DNA from: Oryza sativa Japonica Group
Lineage: Eukaryota > Streptophyta > Magnoliopsida > Poales > Poaceae
Assembly (NCBI RefSeq): GCF_034140825.1
Contig: NC_089037.1
Coordinates: forward strand, 1,399,501-1,463,500
Direction: 5' to 3'
DNA length: 64,000 nt
Shown here: one piece after another, positions 1 through 11,135 of the stretch
Position numbering within the stretch: position 1 is the first letter of the stretch
Layout: every line of letters starts with the position of its first letter
The notes under the pieces: model-generated
What the model was told of the DNA's origin: nothing
What the model saw: only the letters and a program-made list of their open reading frames with translations
The model's database searches: none
Program-made: the position numbers and the translations under genes

Positions 1-811
1 TCTGGTGTCGTTGGAGAAGATGCGATCTCGCCCGAGTGGTTTGAAGCCAACTCGATTGAGATGGTCTTGAAGTAACTTTCAGCCGCGTTTGGGAGTCCAA
101 ACGGGACTGAAAGCCGGTTCTCTCCCGACTGGGCCGACACCGAGTCAAGGAGAGAGATCTTGCCGAAGTTGTTGGTGACGAAGTCGAGGCTGCCGAACCG
201 AAACGTCTGCCCGGGTGGGAAGACGAGGTCGTCGATGCCGGAGACGGAACCCATTGCACTGATCGGCGAAAAGCTTGACGCTCCCCCTACCTGGCGCGCC
301 AACTGTCGAAACTAGATTTCGGCAATAATAAAAGTGGGTGGCTATCAAGCTGGAAAAGTGTATGGGTTTGGAAACAAAGGATTTATACAGGTTCAGGCCT
401 TCTTATTCAAGAAGTAATACCCTACTCCTGTCCGGGGATGAATCCGCCGAGTGTATTATTGATTGTATGATTTGGAGAAAATCAACATCTCTGCCCCTAG
501 AGGCACCCGGACCCCCCTTATATATGGGAAGGAGTCCGTGTTACAAAAGATAATCTATATCCTAACGGAATATGCAGATACAGGTAAAATACAGTCGTAA
601 CCGACTAAGTCTCAAGGTGTTTCCTTGATGTACAAGTTAAGAAACGAACCCGAGATACAAATAAGATATTCTATATATATTCGGTATCCTATATCCAGTC
701 CAAATATCATCGCCGTGTAGATATGGGATATCCATAATCTCCACACTTCTGCAAAGAAGGGATGTCCGAACCGAAGCTTAGCTGATCGAATCATATTTTT
801 CAAAAAACACA
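1..811 (-). mobile_element. LTR retrotransposon, Gypsy-like, 5' end (cut by window edge)
   Basis: On the minus strand an LTR of about 508 bp spans 811 to 304 and has TG...CA ends. It contains a TATA-like run (catatataag) and is followed by the leader TTGGCGCGCCAGGTAGGGG, which is common in rice and maize Gypsy-type elements. A gag-like or leader reading frame starts near 254 and continues off the left edge. Only one LTR is in view, so the age cannot be judged from LTR divergence. The visible part looks whole. Family is by resemblance only. Confidence 0.75.
304..811 (-). repeat. LTR of the Gypsy-like element
   Basis: On the plus strand the repeat opens with TGTCG and closes with ACACA, the inverted TG/CA ends expected of an LTR. 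The promoter-like TATA run and the downstream leader fix it as the 5' LTR of a minus-strand element. The flanking 5 bp (tggag, 812-816) should recur beyond the left edge as the target duplication. Confidence 0.7.
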
Positions 812-1545
812 TGGAGTAATATTATGGCTAACTGCGTACATTGGAGGAATGGAGTAGATGCTAGCTAGTGGAACTCGTTGTGTGCTAACAAAGCCATATG
901 AAAGGTAGCTAAAATTTTGCAACAACAGCCTTTTGTAAAAGAAATAAAGAACAATTGCACAACTATTTAATTAACTTTCTAGTCAAGTGGCGTGCATGCT
1001 TTTTGTCATCTCTATATACGTACCATAAGCCACCTTCACGTACATGATGAACAGTAAAATTGCACTGGAATTCAATCACATAAGAAAGAAAAAACGAGTG
1101 ATTACAAACTCAAAGGACATAGCCATGCAATCCAGGCAATGGTGACCGGCACATTAAATTGCATTCAAGCACTATTTTTTTAATACAATGAGGTGCAAAA
1201 TTTTTACATATTCGTGAAAATAAAATATATGTGATGTTGCGAAATAAACTATGATGAAAATACCTCCAATAACTCTAGTTTTTCAAAATTCAATTTCTAG
1301 CTGTGACTGATAAGCAGACGATGACAGGCACACTTGTCACTATTGCACCCCCAACTGTGCTACATATATTGACCTCTACAAACCTACGCGAAATGATCAT
1401 GGTGCTTCTTCCATTAGTCAGTCCATCAGGTAAAACAGGCTAGCTCTAGCTGCTCTCGCTGCAGTGACACGAAGAAAAGCTACAGCTATAGAGAGAAGGC
1501 AATGATTAGTTAGACTTAAGGTGTGATGTTTTCTTCTCTTTCCTA
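812..1545. other. Intergenic, no gene seen
   Basis: AT-rich spacer between the LTR and the first MITE. I see no coding exon, RNA gene or clear repeat structure. Confidence 0.6.
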
Positions 1546-1866
1546 GACCTTGTTTGGATCCGGAGGACTAATAATTAGCCCTTCAAAATTTTACTATTTA
1601 GAAATATTAAACGTAGATTACTGACAAAACTCATTTCATAACTTATGGGCTAATTCGCAAGACGAATCTAACGAGGTATATTAATTCATGATTAGCGAAT
1701 GATTACTGTAGCATCACTGTAGTGAATCATAGATTAATTAGGCTCGTTAGATTCATCTCGCAAATCAGCCTAGGGGTTATGAAATGTGTTTTGTCAGTAA
1801 TTTACGTTTAATATTCCTAAATAACAAGATTTCGGAGGGATTAGCCCTCCGGATCCAAACAAGGCC
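1546..1866. mobile_element. MITE with GGCCTTGTTTGG-type inverted ends
   Basis: The ends gaccttgtttggatcc and ggatccaaacaaggcc are inverted copies flanked by CTA on both sides. The core carries the ctcgttagattcatctcgc and actgtag motifs shared with the elements at 31281, 47592 and 63683. About 321 bp with no coding capacity, so non-autonomous. The superfamily is unsure (Tourist/Harbinger-like or TNA-target type). Confidence 0.85.
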
Positions 1867-1897
1867 CTATCTTCTACTCTCACATTTTCTGCGTACA

Positions 1898-2138
1898 ATT
1901 TTTTTTGAACGAAAAATAGCACTAGAGTGCCTTTTCATTGAATAGAGCAGGAGAAAATACAACCCCTAGGGGCAACAAGAAAAAATCGAGGAACTGTAGT
2001 TATACACTATACATAGTGTGGGATTAACTCGCGCAACCGCTTAGCCTCTGCTAAAGCCCAAAGGCTAGCCTCTTCTTTGATTTTTGATAGGAGGAAACTC
2101 GTTGCCACCTCTTTATGGTCAAAGATTCACCGATTTCT
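1898..2138 (-). mobile_element. 5'-truncated LINE (3' end)
   Basis: On the minus strand the sequence ends in a plant L1-type tail (…cattgaatagag reversed, then a poly-A seen as the T run at 1899-1906). It is bounded by a 14-bp direct repeat, attttctgcgtaca at 1884-1897 and attttctgcataca at 2139-2152, with one mismatch. That fits a target-site duplication from target-primed reverse transcription. Only about 240 bp remain. A SINE is the alternative. Confidence 0.6.
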
Positions 2139-2157
2139 ATTTTCTGCATACATATTT

Positions 2158-2265
2158 CTTAAACTGTTAGTGTGTGTTTTTTAAAAAAAAACATAAAAGA
2201 AAACATTTTATAAAACCATATTAACCTATTTTAAGCTAATACTTAATTAATCACATTAATTGTTA
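2158..2265 (+). repeat. Degenerate copy of the 5121-5346 MITE family
   Basis: It keeps the order aaactgtta, gtgtgtttttt, ataaaaccatattaacctatttt and aatacttaattaatca seen in the intact copy at 5121-5346. The terminal repeats are not recognisable. Confidence 0.5.
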
Positions 2266-3230
2266 ATTGATTGTTTCTTTTTTTGTGCGGGAAGGAATGG
2301 GTTTTAACCCTCACCTTAGAAGATAGGAGTAGCACAGAGTGTGAGTAGACGCAATAAGCCCTGCAGACGCCGCATGTACAGACTACAGCTCGAGAAGACG
2401 CACTGGAACTAGTCTCCTGCAGATATTTGGATGGGATGTAGCAGTTGCAGCGGCAGCGGCAGAAGGAGAAGTTGCTGGTAAGAAGTAGCGCGCAGCTGCT
2501 CCTGCGCGCGCATGTACAGGGCGCGAGGCGAAAGCTTGACGCGGCAACCACCACCCACCCCCCACCCCGCCCGGCTCAGACCTCGCCATCGATCGACCTG
2601 CTCGCGCTCTCTCCCTCCCTCCCTCCCCATTGATCCCATGTATGTGTATGCTTTTTGCGCCATATCCCACCTTTTTTCCGTTTCCTGCTTGCTTGCTTTC
2701 CTGACGAGATCTTTGGTTTGGTTGGTTTCTTTAAGACCCGTGCGTCCAAATCGCCATGGCTTTTCATCTTGTTTTCCTTCTTTTCCCTGCCCTCCCAGGA
2801 CAAAGCAAGATTCCTGTGTTTCTGAGGCTTAGCTGAGGAAGGATTCGGCCTACCTGCTCTCTTCTCCTGCCCGGCCGATTGCTACGACTTGCAACACGCA
2901 TCACCATAGTAATAGTATCGTCGTGTTCACTCTCCGACGACTTAATTGTGTGCGTGTTGTATTTCCCACCGTCTTGTCACTTCATCACACATCTGGCTAC
3001 ATCGATGGATCACTGGTGCTACTAGCTAGCTAGCTCGCTAGTTACTCGATTACTGGCTGAATTTTCGCTTCTGTCTCCATCTATTTTACACAAATTAAAG
3101 TGAGCTCTCCTGCGCTCTCAATTTCATTGCTGCTTATAACTTATTGTGTTTAGCTTGGTAATTAGTGATTGTTTGTGTTTGTGTTTGCTTTTGCTAGGCT
3201 TTTGGCGATCGGAGGAATTGAAACACCGAT

Positions 3231-5565
3231 ATGGCGCATGATCCGAACCTGGGGTTCGCGGATTACTTCTCGGCGGCAGATGCATCGGCGTCGTCGGTCA
3301 CGACGCTGATGCCGGCGATGGACGAAGCGGCGCCGGAGCTGTTCGGGTTGCAGGCCGGGATGGAGCTTCTCGGCGTGCGCGGTCTGGGTATGAGTATGAT
3401 GCCCGGCGCGGCAGGCAAGGTCGCCGCGCTGGTGGCCGACGCTGGGGACGACGGCGGCGGCGGCTCCACCATGCGCTTCCTCAGCGAGCAGCACCAACAG
3501 CCGAGCCAGGCGCCGCTGTCGCTGTCGCTGTGCCGCCCGGACGGCGTGCTGCACCTCGGCGGCGCGGCGCGGCCGCAGCACCAACTGGCGCCCGCGGCGC
3601 CATGGATGACGCACCACGACGCGTCGTCGTCGGCGCCGCAAGTGCACGGCGCGTGGCACCTGCGCAGCTCGAGGTTCCTCCTCCCGACGCAGCAGCTCCT
3701 CCAAGAATTCTGCAGCCTCCCCGTGGACAGCACCAAGCGCGGCAACGGCGCCAAGGCAGCGACGCAGCAAGAAGACGGCCGCGGCGACGGGTCGTCGTCG
3801 TCGTCGGCCTCGTGGACCCCGTCGCCGCAGATCCAGGCCATGGAAGCCCTGGAGCTGCAGAGGCTCAAGGACAAGCTCTACATCATGCTCGAAGAGGTAT
3901 GAGCGATCGATCGATCGATGGAGCTAATATAATCCACTCTCTTAATCTAACAAATGGAATCTGCAGCTTTGGAAAGGAGCTAGTAGTAAAAATGGCACAG
4001 GAAAGTACTAGGAGTTCCATCAATCATGGTTGCCCGAAGGGTGCACCTGAGACTAGGGCAGGGAAGCGACCCCATTCTTGGGCCTCACCATTAGCTTTTG
4101 GAAACCTCTATTCCCCCTTGCCTCTCTTTAGCCTTAGGTATATGGTCCCCTACGTACCTAGCCGGCCGGTCAGCCATGGCTTCTGCTTGCTAGCAGCGAC
4201 ACCGGCCTCTACCCCTTTGCCCATACTTTCCCCCTTGCCATGCACATTCAATGCCTCGGCTAGCTAGCTCATGCCGGTTTTTGCTACTGTGCGTGCTGCG
4301 ACGTTTGCAGAGTTGTGGCCTTGTAGCCATAGCTTGATACGGTACTGGGCACTGGCAGTTGTTACCGTTTCACTGTTTCATTGGCTATCTCCATCTTTAC
4401 CACGTCCATACACGTACGCTTGGTGCAGTGCCCTGTACGTGTACTCCTAGCTAGACGTGCAGATAGATGGCTACAGTGAAAAATCAAGTAAAGGGTTTCT
4501 TAATTTGAGCTAATTAAATTGATCGATGAACGTGTGTATTTGTGCAGGTGGACAGGAGGTACAGGAGGTACTGCGAGCAGATGAGGGCGGTGGCCGGGGG
4601 GTTCGAGGCGGTGGCCGGGGAGAGGGCGGCGGGGGCGTACACGGCGGTGGCGGCGAGGACGATATCGAGGCACTTCCGGAGCCTGAGGGATGGGATCGTG
4701 GCGCAGCTGCAGGCGGCGAGGAAGGCGCTCGGGGAGAAGGACGTGAGCGCGGCCGGGACGACGCGGGGGCAGACGCCGCGGCTCAGGGTGATCGACCAGT
4801 GCATCAGGCACCACAAGTCGCTGCAGGGCGTCGCCGCCATGGACAGCCACCCGTGGCGCCCCCAGCGCGGCCTTCCCGACCGCGCCGTCACCATCCTCCG
4901 TGCCTGGCTCTTCGAGCACTTCCTGCACCCGTAAGTACTCCACTTTACATTGTTGTTTATACGTACATACACGTATTACGTATACATATATACACGCATG
5001 CATCAATCATCTAGCTACTTTGCATATCCATCCATGCTTGATCGATCTCCACACAATGCATTTCTTGCTTGATCGATTACACTTAAAGTAATGCAGCTGA
5101 CTGATACTTAATTAGATCCCGTTCTTTTCTCCGACAAAACTTGGATGAAGATTAATATTTTCGTGGCATGCTTTTCAAACTGCTAAATGCTGTGTTTTAT
5201 ATGAAAAATTTTTATATAAAAGTTGCTCTAAAATATCATATTAATCTATTTTTCAAGTTTATAATAATTAAAACTTAATCAATCATACGTTAATACCACC
5301 TCGCTTTACGTAAAAAACTTAATCTTCTTTTTCAAGAGAAAAGAACACTACACAGTGTGCTACAATGTATAGCAATCTAAGTTCAACTGTTCACGTGGCA
5401 GTCACTAGTTAGTAGAATTAAGGTGACTTTTGGTTAGTGCAATCACGTACAGAACGTAAGAATGTCAGTGACTAGGTGTAATAGCCTAGTAGGGCCGGTG
5501 CAGTAATATTATCGCGCGTGACACACAATTTGCTATGGACGGTTGTTCGTAATTAGCTTTTTCGC

Positions 5566-5626
<61 letters not shown>

Positions 5627-8039
5627 TTATTCTGCAGCGAGCATTGTTCTCCCGGACCACATTTGTCTTGGCATCAAATGCTCAAGTGGCCGTTTTGCCA
5701 TATTGCGCCCCTGCTTAATTAAGCGTACACGTAATGTCATGTGTGTGCCTCACTATTCTTTTGCCATGCATATGGTCTAATATAATGCTCTCCTTTTTTT
5801 TTTCGACAAAAATAACGGTTAAGTACTCTCGTGACTGTGGTTTGTGCACAACGTAGGTACGTACTTACTCCCAAAACATTATAAGTAGCTAGCTATGATT
5901 AAAGTTGCGTCTGTGTCAGTGGTAATATGTTTGATTTTTTTTAAGTTTGTTTTTCCAAATTTATTATTTAGCTAGATTATACTCCCTCCGTTTCACAATG
6001 TAAGTTATTGACATCAATATAAATATGAAAAATGTTAGAATGAATTATATTATGAAACGGAGAAAGTAGTATATTTTGTGCAATCGAATTTCCTATGAAC
6101 TCTCAGGTTTTGTATTAACAACTATTTATCACGTGCATTAGTTGTTGCAATGTGCTAATATATATACATCCAAACAATATATCTACGTTATTATAAGCTT
6201 GAACCATATCGATCAATGATTCAAGCACGTCTATTTTTCTCAGGTTAGCATGATTATTTTCTGATTAACATTTTTTTAATAATGGACACGATTCACATCT
6301 TGGCCCTCTACCAATTAATAAACACACGGTCAATAAGTTCTAAAATATGAATAAACAGACTCATCAAGGTTATGTGAATTTATCTGATTAGCATGATAGT
6401 AATTAGTAGGCCTGGAGAATTCATTTTCACCTTGTTTTAATAATAGATGCATGGATGGATTGTTTGTCGGAATATTATACTACTGATGACCAGTAATCGA
6501 TTTAGATCTCATTATATTTGCGTGAGTTGTTGAATTTTTTTGATTCAATTCGATCAGATTCATATATGCATCGGTGTTCATATGTTCAATCCCATTCAGG
6601 TATCCAAGCGACGTGGATAAGCACATCCTGGCTCGACAGACGGGCCTCTCACGTAGCCAGGTAACATGTTCTTCGTGTATTGATGCATATATACTATTTC
6701 CCCCGTTTCTAAATATTTGACGCCGTTGATTTTTTTAATCATGTTTGACCGTTCGTCTTATTCCAAAACTTTTATAAAATATATAAAATTATATGTATAC
6801 ATAAAAGTATATTTAACAATGAATTAAATGATTAAAAAAGAATTAATAATTACTTAAATTTTTTGAATAAGATGAACGGTTAAACATGTTCAAAAACGTC
6901 AACGGCGTCAAATATTTAGGGACTGAGGGAGTAGTATAGCCTGAACCAAATCATCCACTAATACCCTACCATGAAATAATTAAGAGTGTTTTTATATATG
7001 GTCCTCACCGGGAGTTTCTAGTATAAAATTTGTTACTTGGATCAAATATTAATACCTTAGATATGAGGAGGTACGTAGTCGTTACCTCCTCAAATATCAT
7101 AAAATTTCTAAATAATCATACAAGTTTAATTTGAGTAGCTAGTTTGTTCATTTTTGGGAATAGTACTAAATATTGCGCCCACTGATTCGATCGCCGTCTC
7201 GTAGATGATACATCAATTCATCGATCGGTTGCCATGTCAAGGTCCTACCATGTCCTCTTGTGCTTGCAAATGTTTTTTGGAAACGAATCTTGTTTAGCCA
7301 TCGACCTCCCGTTACAACGACATGTGTTGTTGTTGCCCGCGCGCGTTTCTTCTGACAATTCGATCCATGGCAGGTGTCCAACTGGTTCATCAATGCGAGG
7401 GTTCGGCTGTGGAAGCCAATGGTGGAGGAGATGTACGTCGAGGAGATGAAGGGCCAGGACGGCGGCGACGGCAGCGGTGGACAGGGGAGCCTAAACCCTA
7501 AGCCTACCTGCAGCCACGCCTCCGAGGCGCGCGGCGGCCAGCAGCTGGTCGTCGGCGATGGCGACGGCGGCGAACAGAAGCCGACGAGGGCGCAGCTTCG
7601 CCACGACGCCGGGTCGCTGGCCTCCGTCGTCAACGTCGACGTCGCGGCCGGCGCGGGCGGCGTGGCCCGGCTGCACCAGGCGGAGAACTTCGGCATCATG
7701 GACCACCTCGACTTCGACGCGTACGACGACAGCCACCACCAGCAGCAGCACGGCGGGTTCGGCGGCGTGTCGCTGACGCTCGGGCTGCAGCAGCACGGCT
7801 CCCACGGCGGTGGCGGCGTGAACATCGCGTTCGGGGCGCCGGGGTCCGCGCACGGCGGCGCCGGGTTCTTGTACCCGGGCGAGCAGATGGCGCCTGACGC
7901 CATGCATCCGGGGCACGGCCACCACGTCGTCGGCGGACAGTTCGGCGTGGCCATGGACGGCGACGCCGCCTCGCACGCGCAAGAGCGGTACCGGAGCCTA
8001 AGCGCCGGCTTCCACCTGCTCCGCGACTTGGCCGGATGA
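3231..8039 (+). CDS. BEL1-like TALE homeodomain transcription factor
   Basis: Exons 3231-3896, 4548-4930, 6600-6660 and 7374-8039 join in phase to 591 aa. The SKY region lies at residues 146-165 ([16 protein letters not shown]). The BELL domain spans the exon 1/2 junction at about 208-275 ([15 protein letters not shown] and on). The homeodomain at about 325-390 has the TALE insertion PYP at 350-352 and recognition helix [15 protein letters not shown] at 371-385. ZIBEL-like LSLSL motifs lie near 96-100 and 502-508 (VSLTLGL). BELL proteins pair with KNOX partners in the nucleus and act in meristem and organ patterning. The start is the first ATG before the SKY region; an acceptor-like site at 3196-3197 suggests a 5' UTR intron. 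Introns 2 and 3 carry several MITEs and a TA microsatellite. Which rice BELL gene it is cannot be settled by eye. Confidence 0.95.
5121..5346 (+). mobile_element. MITE in BELL intron 2
   Basis: Perfect 11-bp inverted ends GTTCTTTTCTC (5121-5131) and GAGAAAAGAAC (5336-5346) bound an AT-rich, non-coding core. Related copies lie at 2158, about 50655 and 51118. Family name not recognised with certainty. Confidence 0.8.
5568..5623. repeat. (TA)n microsatellite in BELL intron 2
   Basis: About 28 uninterrupted TA units, probably length-variable between accessions. Such runs in rice are favoured insertion sites for some elements, but none is seen inside this one. Confidence 0.98.
5982..6066. mobile_element. 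Stowaway MITE in BELL intron 2
   Basis: Ends ctccctccgtttca and tgaaacggagaaag are inverted repeats and TA flanks both sides. At about 85 bp it is a short, internally deleted copy. Confidence 0.85.
6694..6931. mobile_element. Stowaway-like MITE in BELL intron 3
   Basis: Inverted ends with the internal motifs cgtttctaaatatttgacgccgt and its reverse complement near 6900-6920, flanked by TA. It is the same general family as the element at 10103. Confidence 0.8.
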
Positions 8040-9639
8040 TCCATGCGGCGAACTACTCAGTTCATCGCACGTACGCATATATATGCATTCCGTGTACTGT
8101 ACTAGCAGACGATTTGGATGTCGCAGCGGCAGCGGCCGCGGCGGTGGCGACTAGGTAGGGATCCTCGCGCGCGGCCGGCGCTGCGGCGTGCATTGGTTGG
8201 GCAACCGAATTAAGCGTTTTTGTTGGTGGTGGTCCTTGATTTTACCGACCTATAGGTACAGTTCGTATATATCTCTCGCGATCGATCGTACACCAGCAGG
8301 GGAGTAGCCCAGTAGATCGTCGTCGATGGCGCTTTCGTGTGGTTCGGAAGCGGGCAGTTTATTTTAGCCTACCGGCCCGGCATCGGTTGCCGGGGGTTGT
8401 GTGGTCGTGTGTTGTGTAGTGGAGACAGCTTTTATTTGTACTGGAAATCTGGAATTTGATTGATGGTTCAACTTAGGCCGCCGTGACTGCGCTGGAACTG
8501 GGACTGCACGCTATTTGTATGCGGCAACAGCAACAGTGCTGCGACAGGTCCGCTTCAAATAAGCCACAAACTACTCCAACCTAACTAATGATTTAACGGT
8601 GTAAGAATGACTTGTGTTTAAAAAAACAAAAAAAAGGGGCTATCTGTTTATTTAGGTTTACAATTTTCGATTCACAAGTAAGCTAGACCATAAACTGAGA
8701 GACAGATATGTCCCGTAAGCATGCTAGCCACATGACCCAAATTATCTAATTTGGATTCAGCAAAACAAATTACACCCCCTCTGATTCGTAAGAAAAATAT
8801 AAAAAATTATGGATTTTATTTCTATAGAAAAATCCTAATGAGTTTTTTTTAAAACAAAAATGTTAGACACTATACTTTCACTTGAAATTCGAACGAAATA
8901 GACAATCCAAAAATTTTAAGGAAAGTTAGCAAGAGTTTTAACCTCTTGAAAAATTTTCCCTAAGTTTATTTCTCTAATTCAATTCACGTGTTCTCCCATG
9001 TAATATTCGAACGATCAATCATTCATGTATTTTCCTTGTCTTATATATGTTCTCTTTGTTTCCAATTGATTATCATATTACATGAATATGCTAAGACTAA
9101 GAAAAGTCAATAACTCTCGCACACTACATTTACTCCGGTAACAAACTCGATACATGCACCATCTCTGCTCTTAACCAATAATAAAATCACAAGACATTGC
9201 ATGTTAGTCATACATAGTTATGTGTATGGATGCATGCACTAATATCTATTTACTCTCATACGCATATGACGAATAGACTTAGGAAATAGATTTAACATGG
9301 TCATAACAATCTATAAAACGTTATATGATGATTAATTGGAAATAGACAATTTTCTATTTCTCAATTGCGTTCATATTAAAATCAGGTATTTTATATACTT
9401 TTTCAAGAGTTTCAAATGAGTCCTTAAAAAATAAAGATATTCGAACATATTTCTTTAAATAGTGGGAAAAATCCAGTCCATGCATCAATTGTGGATATAT
9501 AATGCAGAAAAGCATATTAGTTGTCGATATCCTTGTAAACGGTACTAGCATACGTGATTTTTCTTTTAATAAAAAGAACTGCACGGGAAATTAGTTAAGC
9601 AGCAATCCGACGGCGTAAAAATTTAGAGCGCCATCAGTT
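8040..9639. other. BELL 3' UTR and AT-rich spacer
   Basis: The first few hundred bases after the stop are GC-mixed and likely the 3' UTR. Beyond about 8600 the sequence is AT-rich with no credible exon or well-bounded element. Confidence 0.5.
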
Positions 9640-9835
9640 GGTCTAATAAGTAAAAGCAAAAGGTAAAATTTAATTAAATTTTCGAACTTGTATTTGAAGT
9701 TGATTTCAAGATTTTTTTTAACGTAATTCCCTTTTAGCATTAGTTTTTAAATTGCTATAAACAAATATATAAAAGTTTTACATATAAATTAATTTTTATT
9801 TTCTAATAAACCGTTTTGGCTTATCGGTGAATATG
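9640..9835 (+). repeat. Dispersed repeat, copy 1 (second copy at 13670)
   Basis: A stretch including gcattagtttttaaattgc, atatataaaagttttacat and taaaccgttttggctta recurs in the same order near 13738-13828. Both look like decayed MITE bodies with no coding capacity. Confidence 0.55.
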
Positions 9836-10102
9836 GGCTTAAATCGCTTGCACCGCCATCGCCGTGCAACTCAATAATATTCGAGTGTTGCTTGCTATAA
9901 CACGGCAAAAGGCAATCATTAAGCATACTAATTACAAGACTTGAAACGTTAGTTGAGATCATAATTAACGATTTGTGTAAAACTTCGAAGATTTGGTCAG
10001 GTGGGAGGTCACTTTCATATCATCAGCAAATTTCTGTCATCACTAAGAAGAAGAGGTGTCCATCACCAAATGTGCGAGATTCTCAGCTAGGAGAGTTGGA
10101 TA

Positions 10103-10336
10103 CTACCTCCGTTTTTTAATAGATGACACCGTTGACTTTTTCTCACATGTTTAACTATTCGTCTTATTTAAAAAATTTACATAATTATAATTTATTTTGT
10201 TATGAGTTGTTTTATCACTCATAGTACTTTAAGTGTGATTTATATCTTATACATTTGCATAAAATTTTTGAATAAAACGAATGGTCAAACATGTGAGAAA
10301 AAGTCAACGGCGTCATCTATTAAAAAACGGAGGGAG
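10103..10336. mobile_element. Stowaway MITE
   Basis: Long inverted ends: ctacctccgttttttaatag at the left and its near reverse complement ending cggagggag at the right, flanked by TA. The interior repeats the gtcaacggcgtcatctatt motif in inverted order. Confidence 0.9.
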
Positions 10337-10453
10337 TATATGGTTTGGCCGCGTACTATAGTGATTTTGCTCTTGCTAACAGCTAGCTGCGTGTCTGTGT
10401 GCGCGATTTTTTTTTCGGAAAAAAAATAAAAAACAGGATGCGGAGAACGCATG

Positions 10454-10787
10454 AACTTTTTTCATTTTTAAATTTTTTGTTTTAATATTTATAGAAATAT
10501 TATACTGGCAAAAATGTTTACAAAAATATATCCTGCCGCACAAGTGGAGAGCGGCAAGGTGATGTGGCACACGGCGTCGTGTGCGCATTTTGCGTTGAGG
10601 TCCCTTGCCGGGTGAAATGCAATTTTCGCCGCACGCAAAATTCACATACCCGCTCAGCGGTCTCCGGCGTCTGCTCACACACGTCACCCTACCGTTCTCA
10701 AGGAGGGTTGCGTGGTCTATTTATGTAAATATTTTCGTCTGTATAATATTTCTGTAAATATTAAAAAAATAAAAATGAAAAACATTC
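10454..10787. mobile_element. Short Mutator-like non-autonomous element
   Basis: The 11-bp direct repeat gagaacgcatg lies at 10443-10453 and 10788-10798. Inside it, the left about 80 bp (ttttcatttttaaa, agaaatattatactgg, aaaaatgtttacaaa) matches the reverse complement of the right about 80 bp. Long inverted repeats with a 9-11 bp target duplication are the MULE signature. The GC-rich centre (10530-10715) has no recognisable coding content. It sits about 350 bp upstream of the GT31 start codon. Confidence 0.7.
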
Positions 10788-11135
10788 GAGAACGCATGGG
10801 CTATTGGGCTGGGTGCTGGAGCCCATGGCCGTCAGGCCCAGAGGAGAAACCAGTGATCCTACAAACGCGACTTGATCATTGACCACTGACCATGCTATTT
10901 ATGGGGTAATCAGTCCAGGTTGCAACTGGGGCCTACAATTTCTGTTCCCTATATGCTCCACAGAGCGACTCGCCCTCAAACACGTAGACTGGAACGAACG
11001 AACAGACGAACACGGTGCACTCCACTACTACGCTATTTTTGACCATGTGGCCATTAGTGATCTGTGCTCTTTTGGCCGCTCATCGATCTTGGCCACCACT
11101 GTCGTCGTCATCTCCTTTTCCAGGCCTTATTTGGC

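Noticed and set aside
3162-3874. Long minus-strand open frames opposite BELL exon 1
   Set aside because: They are shadows of the GC-rich coding exon; the plus strand carries the conserved SKY and BELL blocks.
5568-5623. Micron-type element at the TA repeat
   Set aside because: Such elements sit inside (TA)n runs, but this run is uninterrupted.
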